Positions 16,357 through 25,126 of a stretch of DNA of 64,000 nt are shown piece by piece; positions within the stretch are counted from its first letter, which is position 1, and the number at the start of each line of letters is the position of its first letter. Origin of the DNA: Pontibacter sp. HSC-14F20 (GTDB taxonomy: Bacteria; Bacteroidota; Bacteroidia; Cytophagales; Hymenobacteraceae). The stretch lies in contig NZ_JAHZTC010000013.1 in assembly GCF_019599265.1 (NCBI RefSeq), positions 82,723 through 146,722 of the forward strand, given 5' to 3'. Made by a program: the position numbers and the translations under genes. The notes beneath the pieces were generated by a model. It ran no database searches, was not told the origin of the DNA, and was given only the letters and a program-made list of their open reading frames with translations.

Positions 16357-19300
16357 CTATTGGTTCGCTTCCAGCCATTTTCTGGCATTTACGAAAGCTT
16401 CCATCCAAGGCGATACCTCGTCGTGGCGGCCTTTCGGGTAGTGCGCCCACTGCCACTGCAGGAGCGAACGCTCGATGTGCGGCATCATCACCAGATGGCG
16501 ACCCGTTTCATCGCAGATCATGGCCGTGTTGTAGTCAGAGCCGTTCGGGCAGGCAGGATACGTCTCGTAGGCGTACTTCGAAACGATCTGGTACTTATCC
16601 TCGGTATGCGGCAGACTAAAGCGGCCCTCACCATGCGATACCCAAACCCCCAATGTGCTGCCGGCCAGGCTCGAAAGCATCACTGATTTGTTTTCCTGTA
16701 TGGTCAGGGAGGTAAAGATACTCTCGTGCTTCTGGCTTACGTTGTGCAGCATTCTCGCCTTCTGGTCATGGCCCATCGTGATGAAGCCAAGCTCGACGAA
16801 CAATTGACAGCCGTTGCATATACCTACCGATAAGGTGTCTTCGCGCTTGAAGAAGTTCTCGATAGCATTCTTTGCTTTCTCGTTGTACATAAAAGCACCT
16901 GCCCATCCTTTGGCTGAACCCAGTACGTCAGAGTTAGAGAAACCACCCACCGCGCCGATGAAGCGGATATCTTCCAGCGTTTCTCTTCCGGAGATCAGGT
17001 CGGTCATGTGCACGTCCTTCACGTCGAAGCCGGCCAGGTACATGGCATTGGCCATTTCACGCTCGGAGTTACTTCCTTTTTCCCGGATAATGGCCGCCTT
17101 GATTCTTGGCTTGGAGCTGTCGATCGCTGGCTTTTTACCGTCAAATCCTGCCGGGAAGGTATAGGTGAGTTCGTGCTTCTTGTAGTTCTCATAACGCTCT
17201 CTGGCGCTGTGCGGACCGCTTTGCTTGATATCGAGCAGATAGGAAGTCTTAAACCAGGTATCCCGCAGCTGCGCGATATCAAAGGTATAGGCATCGTTTC
17301 CGTTCTTCAGTTCCAGCGTGGCAGAAGAGGTTGCTATACCTATTTTATAGAAAGGCACCTGGTTCGCATTCAGCGTTTCTTCAACCTCTGCTGAAGCCTG
17401 GAACACGACGCCGATGTTTTCAGCGAAGAGCACCTTCACGCTATCCGCTTCGCCCAGTGAAGTCAAATCGATGGAAGCGCCCAGGTTGTTATCGGCAAAG
17501 CACATCTCCAGCAGGGTCGTGATCAGACCACCGCTGCCGATGTCATGACCTGCGGCAATCCTGCCTTCTTTGATGAGCTGTTGAAGTGTGTTGAACGCAT
17601 TCTTGAACAGAGAAGCGTCTGTAATATCCGGTGTTTCGTTGCCGATCTTGTTCAGGACCTGCGCAAAAGAAGAACCGCCTAGCTTAAAGGCGTCGTTGGA
17701 CAGGTTGATGTAATAGATATTACCGCCATTGTGCTGCAACACCGGCTCCACCACCTGGCGCACGTTGCTGCAATTGCCAGCTGCCGAAATGATGACCGTA
17801 CCCGGCGCAATTACGTCCTCGTCCTTGTACTTCTGCTTCATCGAAAGCGAGTCCTTGCCTGTCGGGATGTTAATGCCCAGGGCAATCGCGAATTCAGAAC
17901 AGGCTTCTACGGCTTTGTAGAGACGGGCGTCTTCACCCTCGTTTTTGGCGGCCCACATCCAGTTAGCTGAAAGCGACACGCTTTGCAAGCCGTCTTTCAT
18001 AGGAGCCCACACGATGTTGGAGAGTGATTCGCCAATGGCATTGCGGCTACCCGCTGCCGGATCGATCAGCGCCGAGATAGGGGAGTGTCCAATGGAAGTG
18101 GCAACACCCTCTTTGCCCTGGAAGTCCAGCGCCATCACGCCGCAATTGTTCAGCGGCAATTGCAGCGGACCAGCACACTGCTGCTTCGCCACACGTCCAC
18201 CTACGCAACGGTCTACTTTGTTGGTGAGCCAGTCTTTGCAGGCCACGGCTTCCAGTTGCAGTACTTGCTCCAAATAGGTATGCAGCTGACTTTGATCATA
18301 AGTAACTGGCTGGTATTCTCTGGCAACTGTCCTATCGTTCATCACCACTTTTGGCGAGCTGCCAAACATGTCACTCAGCTCCAGGTCCATCGGTTTTTCG
18401 CCGGTAGACCCTGACTCGAAAGTAAAGCGGTGGTCGCCGGTCACGTCGCCTACGGTATACATCGGGGCGCGTTCGCGTTCCGCTATCTTCTGAAGCGTCT
18501 CAATATCTTTTTCACCAATCACAAGGCCCATACGCTCCTGCGATTCGTTCCCAATAATCTCTTTGGCAGAAAGGGTCGGGTCGCCAACCGGCAGTTTGTC
18601 GAGGTCAATTTTGCCACCCGTTTCTTCTACCAGCTCCGAAAGACAGTTTAAGTGACCGCCGGCACCGTGGTCGTGGATCGACACAATCGGGTTGTGCTCG
18701 CTTTCCACCAAGCCGCGTATAGCGTTGGCGGCGCGTTTCTGCATTTCAGGGTTTGAGCGCTGGATCGCATTCAGTTCTATGCCTGTGCCATGCTCGCCAG
18801 TATCGGCCGAGGAAACGGCAGCGCCCCCCATACCGATGCGGTAGTTCTCACCACCCAGAATCACGATCTTATCACCTGTTTTCGGGTGCCTTTTTTGTGC
18901 TTGGCTCGCTTTGCCATAACCCACGCCACCAGCCAGCATAATCACTTTATCGTAACCCAGTTTACGTGGCGTTTCCAGCTGATCTGCTTTTTCGTCGTGC
19001 TCGAAAGTCAGCACCGAACCTGTGATCAACGGCTGTCCGAACTTGTTGCCAAAATCAGTGGCACCGTTAGAGGCTTTGATCAGGATGTCCATTGGCGTTT
19101 GGTACAACCACTTTCTTTCCTGCGTGGCCTGCTCCCACGGACGGTCTTTCTCCAGGCGTGATAAAGCAGTCATGTACACGGCTGTGCCGGCAAGAGGGAG
19201 TGATCCCTGTCCACCAGCCAGTCGGTCACGGATCTCACCTCCGGAGCCGGTTGCAGCGCCGTTGAAAGGCTCTACCGTGGTCGGGAAGTTGTGTGTTTCA

Positions 19301-20037
19301 GCTTTGATGGAGATAACCGATTCGAAGTCAGTTACCTGATAATAGTCTGGCACATCAGCACGTTTTGGTGCGAATTGCTGCACTACGGGCCCTTTTACGA
19401 AGGCCACGTTATCTTTGTAAGCCGAAACGATATCGTTCGGGTGTGTTTCGGAAGTTTTGCGGATCAGTTTAAAGAGTGAGCTTTCTTTCTCTTTACCATC
19501 AATCACGAACTTGCCGTTGAAGATCTTATGGCGGCAGTGCTCAGAGTTAACCTGCGAGAAGCCGAATACTTCAGAATCAGTCAATGGTCTGCCTACTCTT
19601 TCAGAAAGTTTATTTAGGTAATCAACCTCTTCCTCACTCAGCGAAAGACCTTCCTGCTTGTTGTAGGCTGCGATATCCTCTACAGGCTGCACAGGCTCTG
19701 GCTGTATGTTGATGGTGTAGATTTCCTGATCCAGGTTCTTATACCTTTGGGAAAGCATCGGATCGAAATCCGTGAAATCTTCCGCAACTGTTTTAAACTC
19801 TTCGATCCGGATAATCCCCTCGATGCCCATGTTCTGCGTGATCTCCACTGCGTTGGTACTCCATGGGGTGATCATAGCGGCACGAGGACCAACAAAAAAG
19901 CCACTCAGCACAGTTTCCTGCTTTCGAGTGGCGTTGCCAAATAACCATTCCAGTTTTTGGATGTCTGTAGCGTTTAGTTCCCGCTCGGTTTGTACGGCGT
20001 AAACTGTATCGGGCTGACTAAAAAAGAAGTGAAGCAT
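16357..20037 (-). CDS. purL: Phosphoribosylformylglycinamidine synthase, large single-chain form
   Basis: A 1226-residue cytosolic enzyme of purine synthesis that converts FGAR, glutamine and ATP to FGAM. The long form carries an N-terminal domain, two AIRS-like synthetase halves (seen in TVEPFNGAATGSGGEIRD and HDHGAGGHLNC) and a C-terminal class I glutaminase. The glutaminase has its nucleophile Cys in GICNGCQLF and the His/Glu pair in MMPHIERSL. Length agrees with the proteobacterial type rather than the split PurL/PurQ/PurS type. It is transcribed alone, with a Bacteroidota-like -7 box just upstream and a strong shared terminator downstream. Confidence 0.96.
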   Translation of the reverse strand: MLHFFFSQPDTVYAVQTERELNATDIQKLEWLFGNATRKQETVLSGFFVGPRAAMITPWSTNAVEITQNMGIEGIIRIEEFKTVAEDFTDFDPMLSQRYKNLDQEIYTINIQPEPVQPVEDIAAYNKQEGLSLSEEEVDYLNKLSERVGRPLTDSEVFGFSQVNSEHCRHKIFNGKFVIDGKEKESSLFKLIRKTSETHPNDIVSAYKDNVAFVKGPVVQQFAPKRADVPDYYQVTDFESVISIKAETHNFPTTVEPFNGAATGSGGEIRDRLAGGQGSLPLAGTAVYMTALSRLEKDRPWEQATQERKWLYQTPMDILIKASNGATDFGNKFGQPLITGSVLTFEHDEKADQLETPRKLGYDKVIMLAGGVGYGKASQAQKRHPKTGDKIVILGGENYRIGMGGAAVSSADTGEHGTGIELNAIQRSNPEMQKRAANAIRGLVESEHNPIVSIHDHGAGGHLNCLSELVEETGGKIDLDKLPVGDPTLSAKEIIGNESQERMGLVIGEKDIETLQKIAERERAPMYTVGDVTGDHRFTFESGSTGEKPMDLELSDMFGSSPKVVMNDRTVAREYQPVTYDQSQLHTYLEQVLQLEAVACKDWLTNKVDRCVGGRVAKQQCAGPLQLPLNNCGVMALDFQGKEGVATSIGHSPISALIDPAAGSRNAIGESLSNIVWAPMKDGLQSVSLSANWMWAAKNEGEDARLYKAVEACSEFAIALGINIPTGKDSLSMKQKYKDEDVIAPGTVIISAAGNCSNVRQVVEPVLQHNGGNIYYINLSNDAFKLGGSSFAQVLNKIGNETPDITDASLFKNAFNTLQQLIKEGRIAAGHDIGSGGLITTLLEMCFADNNLGASIDLTSLGEADSVKVLFAENIGVVFQASAEVEETLNANQVPFYKIGIATSSATLELKNGNDAYTFDIAQLRDTWFKTSYLLDIKQSGPHSARERYENYKKHELTYTFPAGFDGKKPAIDSSKPRIKAAIIREKGSNSEREMANAMYLAGFDVKDVHMTDLISGRETLEDIRFIGAVGGFSNSDVLGSAKGWAGAFMYNEKAKNAIENFFKREDTLSVGICNGCQLFVELGFITMGHDQKARMLHNVSQKHESIFTSLTIQENKSVMLSSLAGSTLGVWVSHGEGRFSLPHTEDKYQIVSKYAYETYPACPNGSDYNTAMICDETGRHLVMMPHIERSLLQWQWAHYPKGRHDEVSPWMEAFVNARKWLEANQ

Positions 20038-20472
20038 GCTTAGTTATTTTTCTATACGCAAAGATACGGTTCAAATTTAGATAAATGGGAAGGAAAGGGT
20101 CAAGATTAGCAGCATTTCTATTGTAATTGTATGGCCAGTGCTGATTGTGGGTATGCACTAAGCGAGAAAGTGGTATGGAGCGAAGAGCCTCCTGAATGCC
20201 GCTCATTTAATGTAAATTTCCCTGTAAGCCAATTTTCGGCCAAATTAAGGATATTTTTTTGAGAAGAGTAGGGGATATTCCGGGCAACGACCATCCGCGG
20301 GCAAGTAGAAATATAATCCATTTGATTCGTTTTTTTGTAAAACTATATTTACACGAAACACTTATCATAAGCTCAGATAGTCTACATGAATGCGCAGTGT
20401 CTAGGCCAGCTGCTTTCCTCGAGCGATGGTTGCCTTGAGTGCCACCTAGAGTCCAACTGTATGACCTGTGGT
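20038..20472. other. 435-base spacer between purL and the thioredoxin gene
   Basis: Apart from the candidate purL -7 box at 20059-20066, I see no gene, strong hairpin or repeat. It is AT-rich near 20250-20360, including a T-run followed by GTAAAACT that also occurs just upstream of the DUF937 gene near 53090. Confidence 0.5.
20059..20066 (-). promoter_or_regulatory. Candidate -7 box for purL
   Basis: On the minus strand the sequence reads TATCTTTG, matching the Bacteroidota TAnnTTTG -7 consensus, about 22 bases before the purL ATG. No clear TTTG -33 element is seen at the usual distance, so support is partial. Confidence 0.4.
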
Positions 20473-21615
20473 TTATTGCAAAAGTCTTTCCAGCGCCTCA
20501 CCGTACACGTCCATGGCCACGATAATGCCATTTTGGTCCACTACCACATTGGCAGGCAGTGCATTGAGATTGAAGAACTGGGCCACGGGAGAGTGGCCTG
20601 CCTTCAGATCTGAGATTTGCAACCAGCCTGTGTTATCTTTCTCCACGGCTTTCTTCCAATTTTCCGCGTCAGCGTCAAGTGAGAAACCGACAATCTCCAG
20701 GCCTTTCTTCCTGTACTCCGGGTATTTCGCCCGCATGTCGATGTTAATCTTGCGACAGGGACCACACCAGCTGGCCCAGAACTCGATAAGCGTATAGTTA
20801 CTGGTTAGACTCTTTGGACCCAGCGTCACGCTTTTACCAGTAACATCCATACCACCAATCTCAGGCACCTTTTGTCCGATATATTCCCTGCCAACTGAAC
20901 TTGTAGGGGCCTCCTCTGCTTCCGACATGCTTTTTACCGCCTTTAATTTGCCAAGCAGCCTTTGGCCTAAATAACTCTGCTTCACATCGTCATCTAGCGC
21001 GTTGTAGATGCCGATGTAGTTTTTGTAGGAGAAGTCCGGGGCGTCGCCCATGAAGTAAGCCACCGCATGGTTATCCGGATTTTTAAGCGTCACGGTCTTG
21101 AAGCTTTCTAAGATCTCTAAATCAAGCAGCGCGAGTTCTCTGCGCAATGCTTTTGCCTGCTGTTCATCCGGGCTGCTGTCAACCTTGTCGAGCAGCTCAC
21201 GCTTGCGGTTATTCTGCTTCCCCCTATTTATATAAAACTCGCTCCACAAGTTATGAAAGGCAGAACTTGTCTCTATCTTAGCATCATAGGTAAAGCTGTC
21301 TCCTTCCTTTTTCACTGTCAAAGCCAGGCGATAGCTACTTCCGTCGAGCAGTAATTTCACCCCGCCGCGTTTGTAGTTAAACATTGCCACGGTGGGTTCG
21401 GCCACTGTGCCCGTGAATACTGCCCTTCCCTCTTTTACAACCGCTTCCTTTTTAACGTCGTCAAACGAGTGCTCCAACTTCACCACATCGCCATCCTTCA
21501 CACTGCCTGCGTTGTTATAGGGGTCGGCAAATGAGACTTCAATATGGTAATTTAATTGTGCATAGCTCGTGCCGCAAAAACACAACAGTAGTAAGAATAA
21601 GAAAAGATGCTTCAT
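20473..21615 (-). CDS. TlpA-like thiol-disulfide oxidoreductase with DUF4369-like N-terminal domain
   Basis: A 380-residue exported protein. The signal peptide ends near CGTSYAQ (about residue 20). Residues 22-130 look like the beta-rich DUF4369 domain common before Bacteroidota thioredoxins, followed by a helical linker (about 130-235) and a thioredoxin/AhpC-TSA domain (about 245-380). The redox motif FWASWCGPCRK has its two cysteines near 283 and 286, and a cis-Pro lies in LNALPANVVVD. It probably reduces or isomerises disulfides in the periplasm. It is monocistronic as far as can be seen. Confidence 0.88.
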   Translation of the reverse strand: MKHLFLFLLLLCFCGTSYAQLNYHIEVSFADPYNNAGSVKDGDVVKLEHSFDDVKKEAVVKEGRAVFTGTVAEPTVAMFNYKRGGVKLLLDGSSYRLALTVKKEGDSFTYDAKIETSSAFHNLWSEFYINRGKQNNRKRELLDKVDSSPDEQQAKALRRELALLDLEILESFKTVTLKNPDNHAVAYFMGDAPDFSYKNYIGIYNALDDDVKQSYLGQRLLGKLKAVKSMSEAEEAPTSSVGREYIGQKVPEIGGMDVTGKSVTLGPKSLTSNYTLIEFWASWCGPCRKINIDMRAKYPEYRKKGLEIVGFSLDADAENWKKAVEKDNTGWLQISDLKAGHSPVAQFFNLNALPANVVVDQNGIIVAMDVYGEALERLLQ

Positions 21616-21731
21616 GTTAGTGTAAGTATGGGCGGAATTATATTATGAATTTTTGCCAACTTTACTCGCGTTATAATGTGGGGAAGCGTAGCCGAGCCTA
21701 AATTATGCACTTTATTAGCAGTAAAGGCTTT

Positions 21732-22325
21732 TTAGTTTAGTGAGCAAAGACGACCGTTCCCTATCTCTTTATAAGCTGCTGGGAAAGCATAAATTTCTTT
21801 TTTACCAATGGGGTCATTACACCTTGGAATCTGCGTAGCTTCCTTTTTGGCCATGCGTTTTAGTTTATTCCAAAACTTCTCCGTCGTCCTGTCTGCCCCA
21901 TTCCCAATAATCCTGTAGTGGTTGCCTATCCATCCGAAGTTAGAAATTGGAATTTCTCCCGCGCCGGCAATCTTAATTTCAAGATTAATTACACCAGGAT
22001 GCCCCGCACCAAAATAGGGAATGGTAGGATTGGCTCCAGGTCTTACCTCTGTCCATCCCGTCCAAGGGTCTGTTATTTGAGCACTCACTACCGAATTCAA
22101 GCCCAAAAGAGGTAGTGATCCAGATGGTACATGCCACAAATTATACTCTACGAAACCTACTCCTGATTCTTGATTGCTTAAATCTTCAATGATGACGTGT
22201 TCTTTTTTTGAAATCCATTTACTGTTTCCGTTTGAAATCAGGAATGCCAGTTCTTCTTCTTGATTTAGCCAGTTGTTAAGTAGCTTGACATCTTGTTTCG
22301 CCAAATACATTGGTAACCATGACAT
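21732..22325 (-). CDS. Conserved hypothetical protein
   Basis: A 197-residue protein that seems soluble, with no signal peptide or membrane segment. It is rich in Trp and Asn, with conspicuous motifs MSWLPMYL at the N-terminus, EYNLWHVPSG near 80, PYFGAGHPG near 122 and FGWIGNHYR near 148. I recognise the pattern as a widely scattered family of unknown function, often carried on variable chromosomal regions. It is more AT-rich than its neighbours and stands alone between the thioredoxin gene and the Mug glycosylase gene, which hints at acquisition. No function is assigned. Confidence 0.65.
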   Translation of the reverse strand: MSWLPMYLAKQDVKLLNNWLNQEEELAFLISNGNSKWISKKEHVIIEDLSNQESGVGFVEYNLWHVPSGSLPLLGLNSVVSAQITDPWTGWTEVRPGANPTIPYFGAGHPGVINLEIKIAGAGEIPISNFGWIGNHYRIIGNGADRTTEKFWNKLKRMAKKEATQIPRCNDPIGKKEIYAFPAAYKEIGNGRLCSLN

Positions 22326-22514
22326 ACTTTTATTCTTATTGCTTGGTGCTATACTCCAAATATAACAGATAAACGGAATAACATATATTCTTCAGCAAAG
22401 CGAATTCACCTTCCTGCAGCTTCACCCCACATCAACCCAATTTTTTTCACACAGCCCATGGTATAGGCAGCTAAAGATATAACTGCAATCACCAAGCTTC
22501 AGTAAACAACAGAT

Positions 22515-23078
22515 ATGCAACCTCAAAAAAGAAGACCTACCAAAGAAGAGCTGGCAGCAGCTAACGGAAAAACAGTGTCTGATATCATTGCTCCGAATCT
22601 CAAGGTACTTTTCTGCGGCATCAACCCAGGGCTTTACACGGCTGTGGTTGGGCATCACTTTGCACGTCCGGGCAACCGCTTCTGGCCGACCCTACATGCG
22701 TCGGGTTTCACGCCCCGGCTATACCTGCCTGAAGAAGAAAGTAAGCTGCTGGACCTTGAGCTCGGGATTTCCAATATCGTGGACAGGGCCACTGCCAATG
22801 CTGCTGAATTGTCGGCTGCGGAGCTGGTAGAAGGAGGTGCCAAACTGGTGGAGAAAGTGGCTGCGTACCAGCCTCAGGTGCTGGCTTTGCTGGGTATATC
22901 TGCCTACCGCGTAGCCTTCGGAAATGCAAAGGCAGGTATAGGAATTCAGGAGCAGGCTATCGGGAACACCAAACTGTGGGTGCTACCCAATCCCAGTGGT
23001 CTGAACGCACATTTCCCGCCCCCAAAGCTGGCCCAAGTATACCAGGAGCTTCGGATCTTTGTCGATAAGCTGGAATAG
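22515..23078 (+). CDS. mug: G/U mismatch-specific DNA glycosylase (Mug/TDG family)
   Basis: A 187-residue DNA repair enzyme that removes uracil or thymine mispaired with guanine. Seen are the family motif GINPGLYTA near 34 (with the active-site Asn), GHHFARPGNRFW near 48, and NPSGLNAHF near 162, which inserts into the DNA. Length is normal for bacterial Mug. It stands alone; the next gene on this strand lies over 220 bases away. Confidence 0.93.
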   Translation: MQPQKRRPTKEELAAANGKTVSDIIAPNLKVLFCGINPGLYTAVVGHHFARPGNRFWPTLHASGFTPRLYLPEEESKLLDLELGISNIVDRATANAAELSAAELVEGGAKLVEKVAAYQPQVLALLGISAYRVAFGNAKAGIGIQEQAIGNTKLWVLPNPSGLNAHFPPPKLAQVYQELRIFVDKLE

Positions 23079-23301
23079 AAAAGCCTGCTCATCTGGCTAT
23101 ACCTTATGGAGGCAGAGTTTATTGTTGTTGCAAAGGTATGACCAGGTATGTAAGTTTTACACTGCCAGTAACATGATCATGGCTTAGCTTCGCCTTTTTA
23201 CCTCAAGTAGTATAATCTTTTGTATTATTACATGATATTATTCCAGCTTAGAGCGTATACCAAGAAGGGTAAAGTGCACACAAGAAAAGCTGATATGGAG
23301 C

Positions 23302-23721
23302 ATGAATCTACAACTCTTTGAAAAGTCGCTGGAGCGGGACTGCGTTACGATACGTCATAACCCTGAAGATAAAATGATATGGAATCAGTGGCGGGGCAAC
23401 ATATCGTCCGGACCGCTCCGGGAAGCCATGATCTTTGCCTGCGATTTTACTATCACACACGAGGTAGAACTGATACTTGCAGACTTTACCTTCATGCTAC
23501 CACCTTCTTTGCAGGATCAGACCTGGATTGCCAGGAACGCAGCCGATATACTGCAGCACAGCAAACTCAGCCGCGTCGCCAATGTAATGGGCAGTGATAT
23601 CTTTCAGCAGATCTCGATCGAAACCATCTACGAAATAGCTTTCAGGACTCCCTTACCCTGCGAATCCCGCGATTTTCTTTCAACAGGTGATGCGCTGGAG
23701 TGGCTTTTCAGCACTGAGTAG
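23302..23721 (+). CDS. Small protein of unknown function
   Basis: A 139-residue soluble protein. Its alternating hydrophobic strands and helices (CVTIRHNPEDKMIWNQWRG, VELILADFTFM, VANVMGSDIF, RTPLPCESRDFL) resemble the STAS/SpoIIAA-like fold seen in many Hymenobacteraceae hypotheticals; this is a fold guess only. The start is ATG 23302. It is preceded by a spacer of 223 bases with no strong promoter. The next gene is convergent. No function is assigned. Confidence 0.6.
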   Translation: MNLQLFEKSLERDCVTIRHNPEDKMIWNQWRGNISSGPLREAMIFACDFTITHEVELILADFTFMLPPSLQDQTWIARNAADILQHSKLSRVANVMGSDIFQQISIETIYEIAFRTPLPCESRDFLSTGDALEWLFSTE

Positions 23722-23742
23722 CAGAAACTTATCCTAGTGAAC

Positions 23743-24201
23743 TTATTCTTCCTTCGGCTGTCTTTGCCGCAATACTTTGTTGTCGATGGAATAGCGGCCG
23801 GGACCCTTGATCATAAAGAATAGGATGAGAGCTGTGATAAACAGCGACGGAATCACTTCAGCATAACTTGCCTGGGCACCATCACGCAACGGGTTTACGA
23901 TCAGCAGCGCACCTATCAGAATAGGGATCTGGCAAAGCAGGGCAAGACGCGTGAGCATCCCAAAAGCGATCATCAGGCCGCCCACCATGTGCACCATGCT
24001 GGGGAGAACGTGAGATTTGCCGGTGTATAGTACTCCCTGGCTGGAGTTAAAGAGGTTGAAGATATCCGTGACATGCTCCAGAAAGAACATGCCTTTGGTG
24101 AACAGGAACAATCCGAGAAGGATTCTCAGTGCGTCCATCCAGACCGGATTGTTGGCGCTGTTGATGCGGCGGGTGTGGCGGAGTTCATGTGCGAGTACCA
24201 T
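23743..24201 (-). CDS. DoxX-family membrane protein
   Basis: A 152-residue protein with four predicted membrane helices in the DoxX arrangement: RILLGLFLFTKGMFFLEH first, GGLMIAFGMLTRLAL second, and a C-terminal GPGRYSIDN motif typical of the family. DoxX proteins are linked to thiosulfate or quinone oxidation and oxidative stress, but most members are uncharacterised. The gene is divergent from the TetR regulator, and the operator-like palindrome at 24365 lies in the shared upstream region, so TetR could also control it. Confidence 0.8.
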   Translation of the reverse strand: MVLAHELRHTRRINSANNPVWMDALRILLGLFLFTKGMFFLEHVTDIFNLFNSSQGVLYTGKSHVLPSMVHMVGGLMIAFGMLTRLALLCQIPILIGALLIVNPLRDGAQASYAEVIPSLFITALILFFMIKGPGRYSIDNKVLRQRQPKEE

Positions 24202-24347
24202 ACGTATCGGGATTAATTGAACAAATGCGCTATATCTATATTTACGTTCACGGGCAGTATCCCGTTTATCTGCAATGTTTATCTGGTCGTTTGGCCAAAA
24301 AATTCAGCTTTTTGCCGGAATAGCTTTTACAATTGTAGCTACAACTG

Positions 24348-24374
24348 TAGCTTTGCAAACCGAATGAACGTTCA
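24348..24374 (+). promoter_or_regulatory. Promoter -7 box and overlapping palindromic operator of the TetR gene
   Basis: TAGCTTTG at 24348-24355 fits the Bacteroidota -7 consensus. Ten bases later comes the perfect palindrome TGAACGTTCA (24365-24374), near the expected transcription start and 17 bases before the TetR ATG at 24391. TGAAC/GTTCA half-sites are common TetR operators. This arrangement would give autorepression. Confidence 0.55.
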
Positions 24375-24390
24375 ATTGAGGGTGGAAGCT

Positions 24391-24966
24391 ATGGAGCAGA
24401 TATCGGATAAGAAGAGGGCTATTTTTAAGAGTACGATGGAGCTGGTCAGAGAAAACGGCTTTCATGGCACACCTATGAGCCTGGTTGCCAAGCATGCCGG
24501 AGTGGCAGCAGGCACCATCTACCACTATTTCGAAAGCAAAGAACATTTGCTCTGCGAACTGTTTAATTATGCACAGCAGCAGGCTATTGCGGTGGTAGAG
24601 CAGGAGACTGTGGCTACTATACCTTTCAAGGAAAGCTTTTTTAAGCTGTGGATGGGACTCTATACCTTTTACCGCGACAACCAGGATATGCTCCGATTCT
24701 TTGAGCAATTTGTGAATTCGCCTTTCCGCACCACCATGCCGCCGCTCGAGGAGGACAAATTCTATACCTTGCTGTTCGCTTTTTTTGAACGTGGCATCCG
24801 GGAGGGTGAACTAAAGGATGTCAGTCCAAAAATTGTGGGAACGCTTGCTCACAGCAGTATCCTCTCCATGGCTAAAATGGCGGCCAGCGGCAGACTACGC
24901 TTCAACAAAAAGGAGCTACAGCAGATACAGCAACTGCTTTGGGATGGAATTGCCCTTGGTCGCTAG
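24391..24966 (+). CDS. TetR-family repressor of the RND efflux operon
   Basis: A 191-residue regulator. Its N-terminal HTH (about 5-50) contains the family core PMSLVAKHAGVAAGTIYHYF, followed by a helical ligand-binding domain like the AcrR group. ATG 24391 (MEQISDKK) is chosen; ATG 24364 would put the start inside the palindrome, and longer extensions are not TetR-like. The efflux genes start 160 bases downstream on the same strand. The regulator is therefore inferred to control the pump and its own expression. Confidence 0.88.
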   Translation: MEQISDKKRAIFKSTMELVRENGFHGTPMSLVAKHAGVAAGTIYHYFESKEHLLCELFNYAQQQAIAVVEQETVATIPFKESFFKLWMGLYTFYRDNQDMLRFFEQFVNSPFRTTMPPLEEDKFYTLLFAFFERGIREGELKDVSPKIVGTLAHSSILSMAKMAASGRLRFNKKELQQIQQLLWDGIALGR

Positions 24967-25126
24967 CAACTGCTGCAACGCCAAAAATTGTAAACTTACT
25001 AATGTTTAAACAATAAAATAAGAGCACAAAATGAAACCTGAAATGAATTAAGATCAATGCACCACCATCATATACTATACCTGCACGTTTAATACTCAAC
25101 CTAAAAGCTGAACACTAAAACCATAC

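Noticed and set aside
24217..24390. A longer TetR start giving 249 residues
   Set aside because: The extra residues are Cys/Asn/Phe-rich and unlike TetR N-termini, and the region holds the -7 box and operator palindrome.
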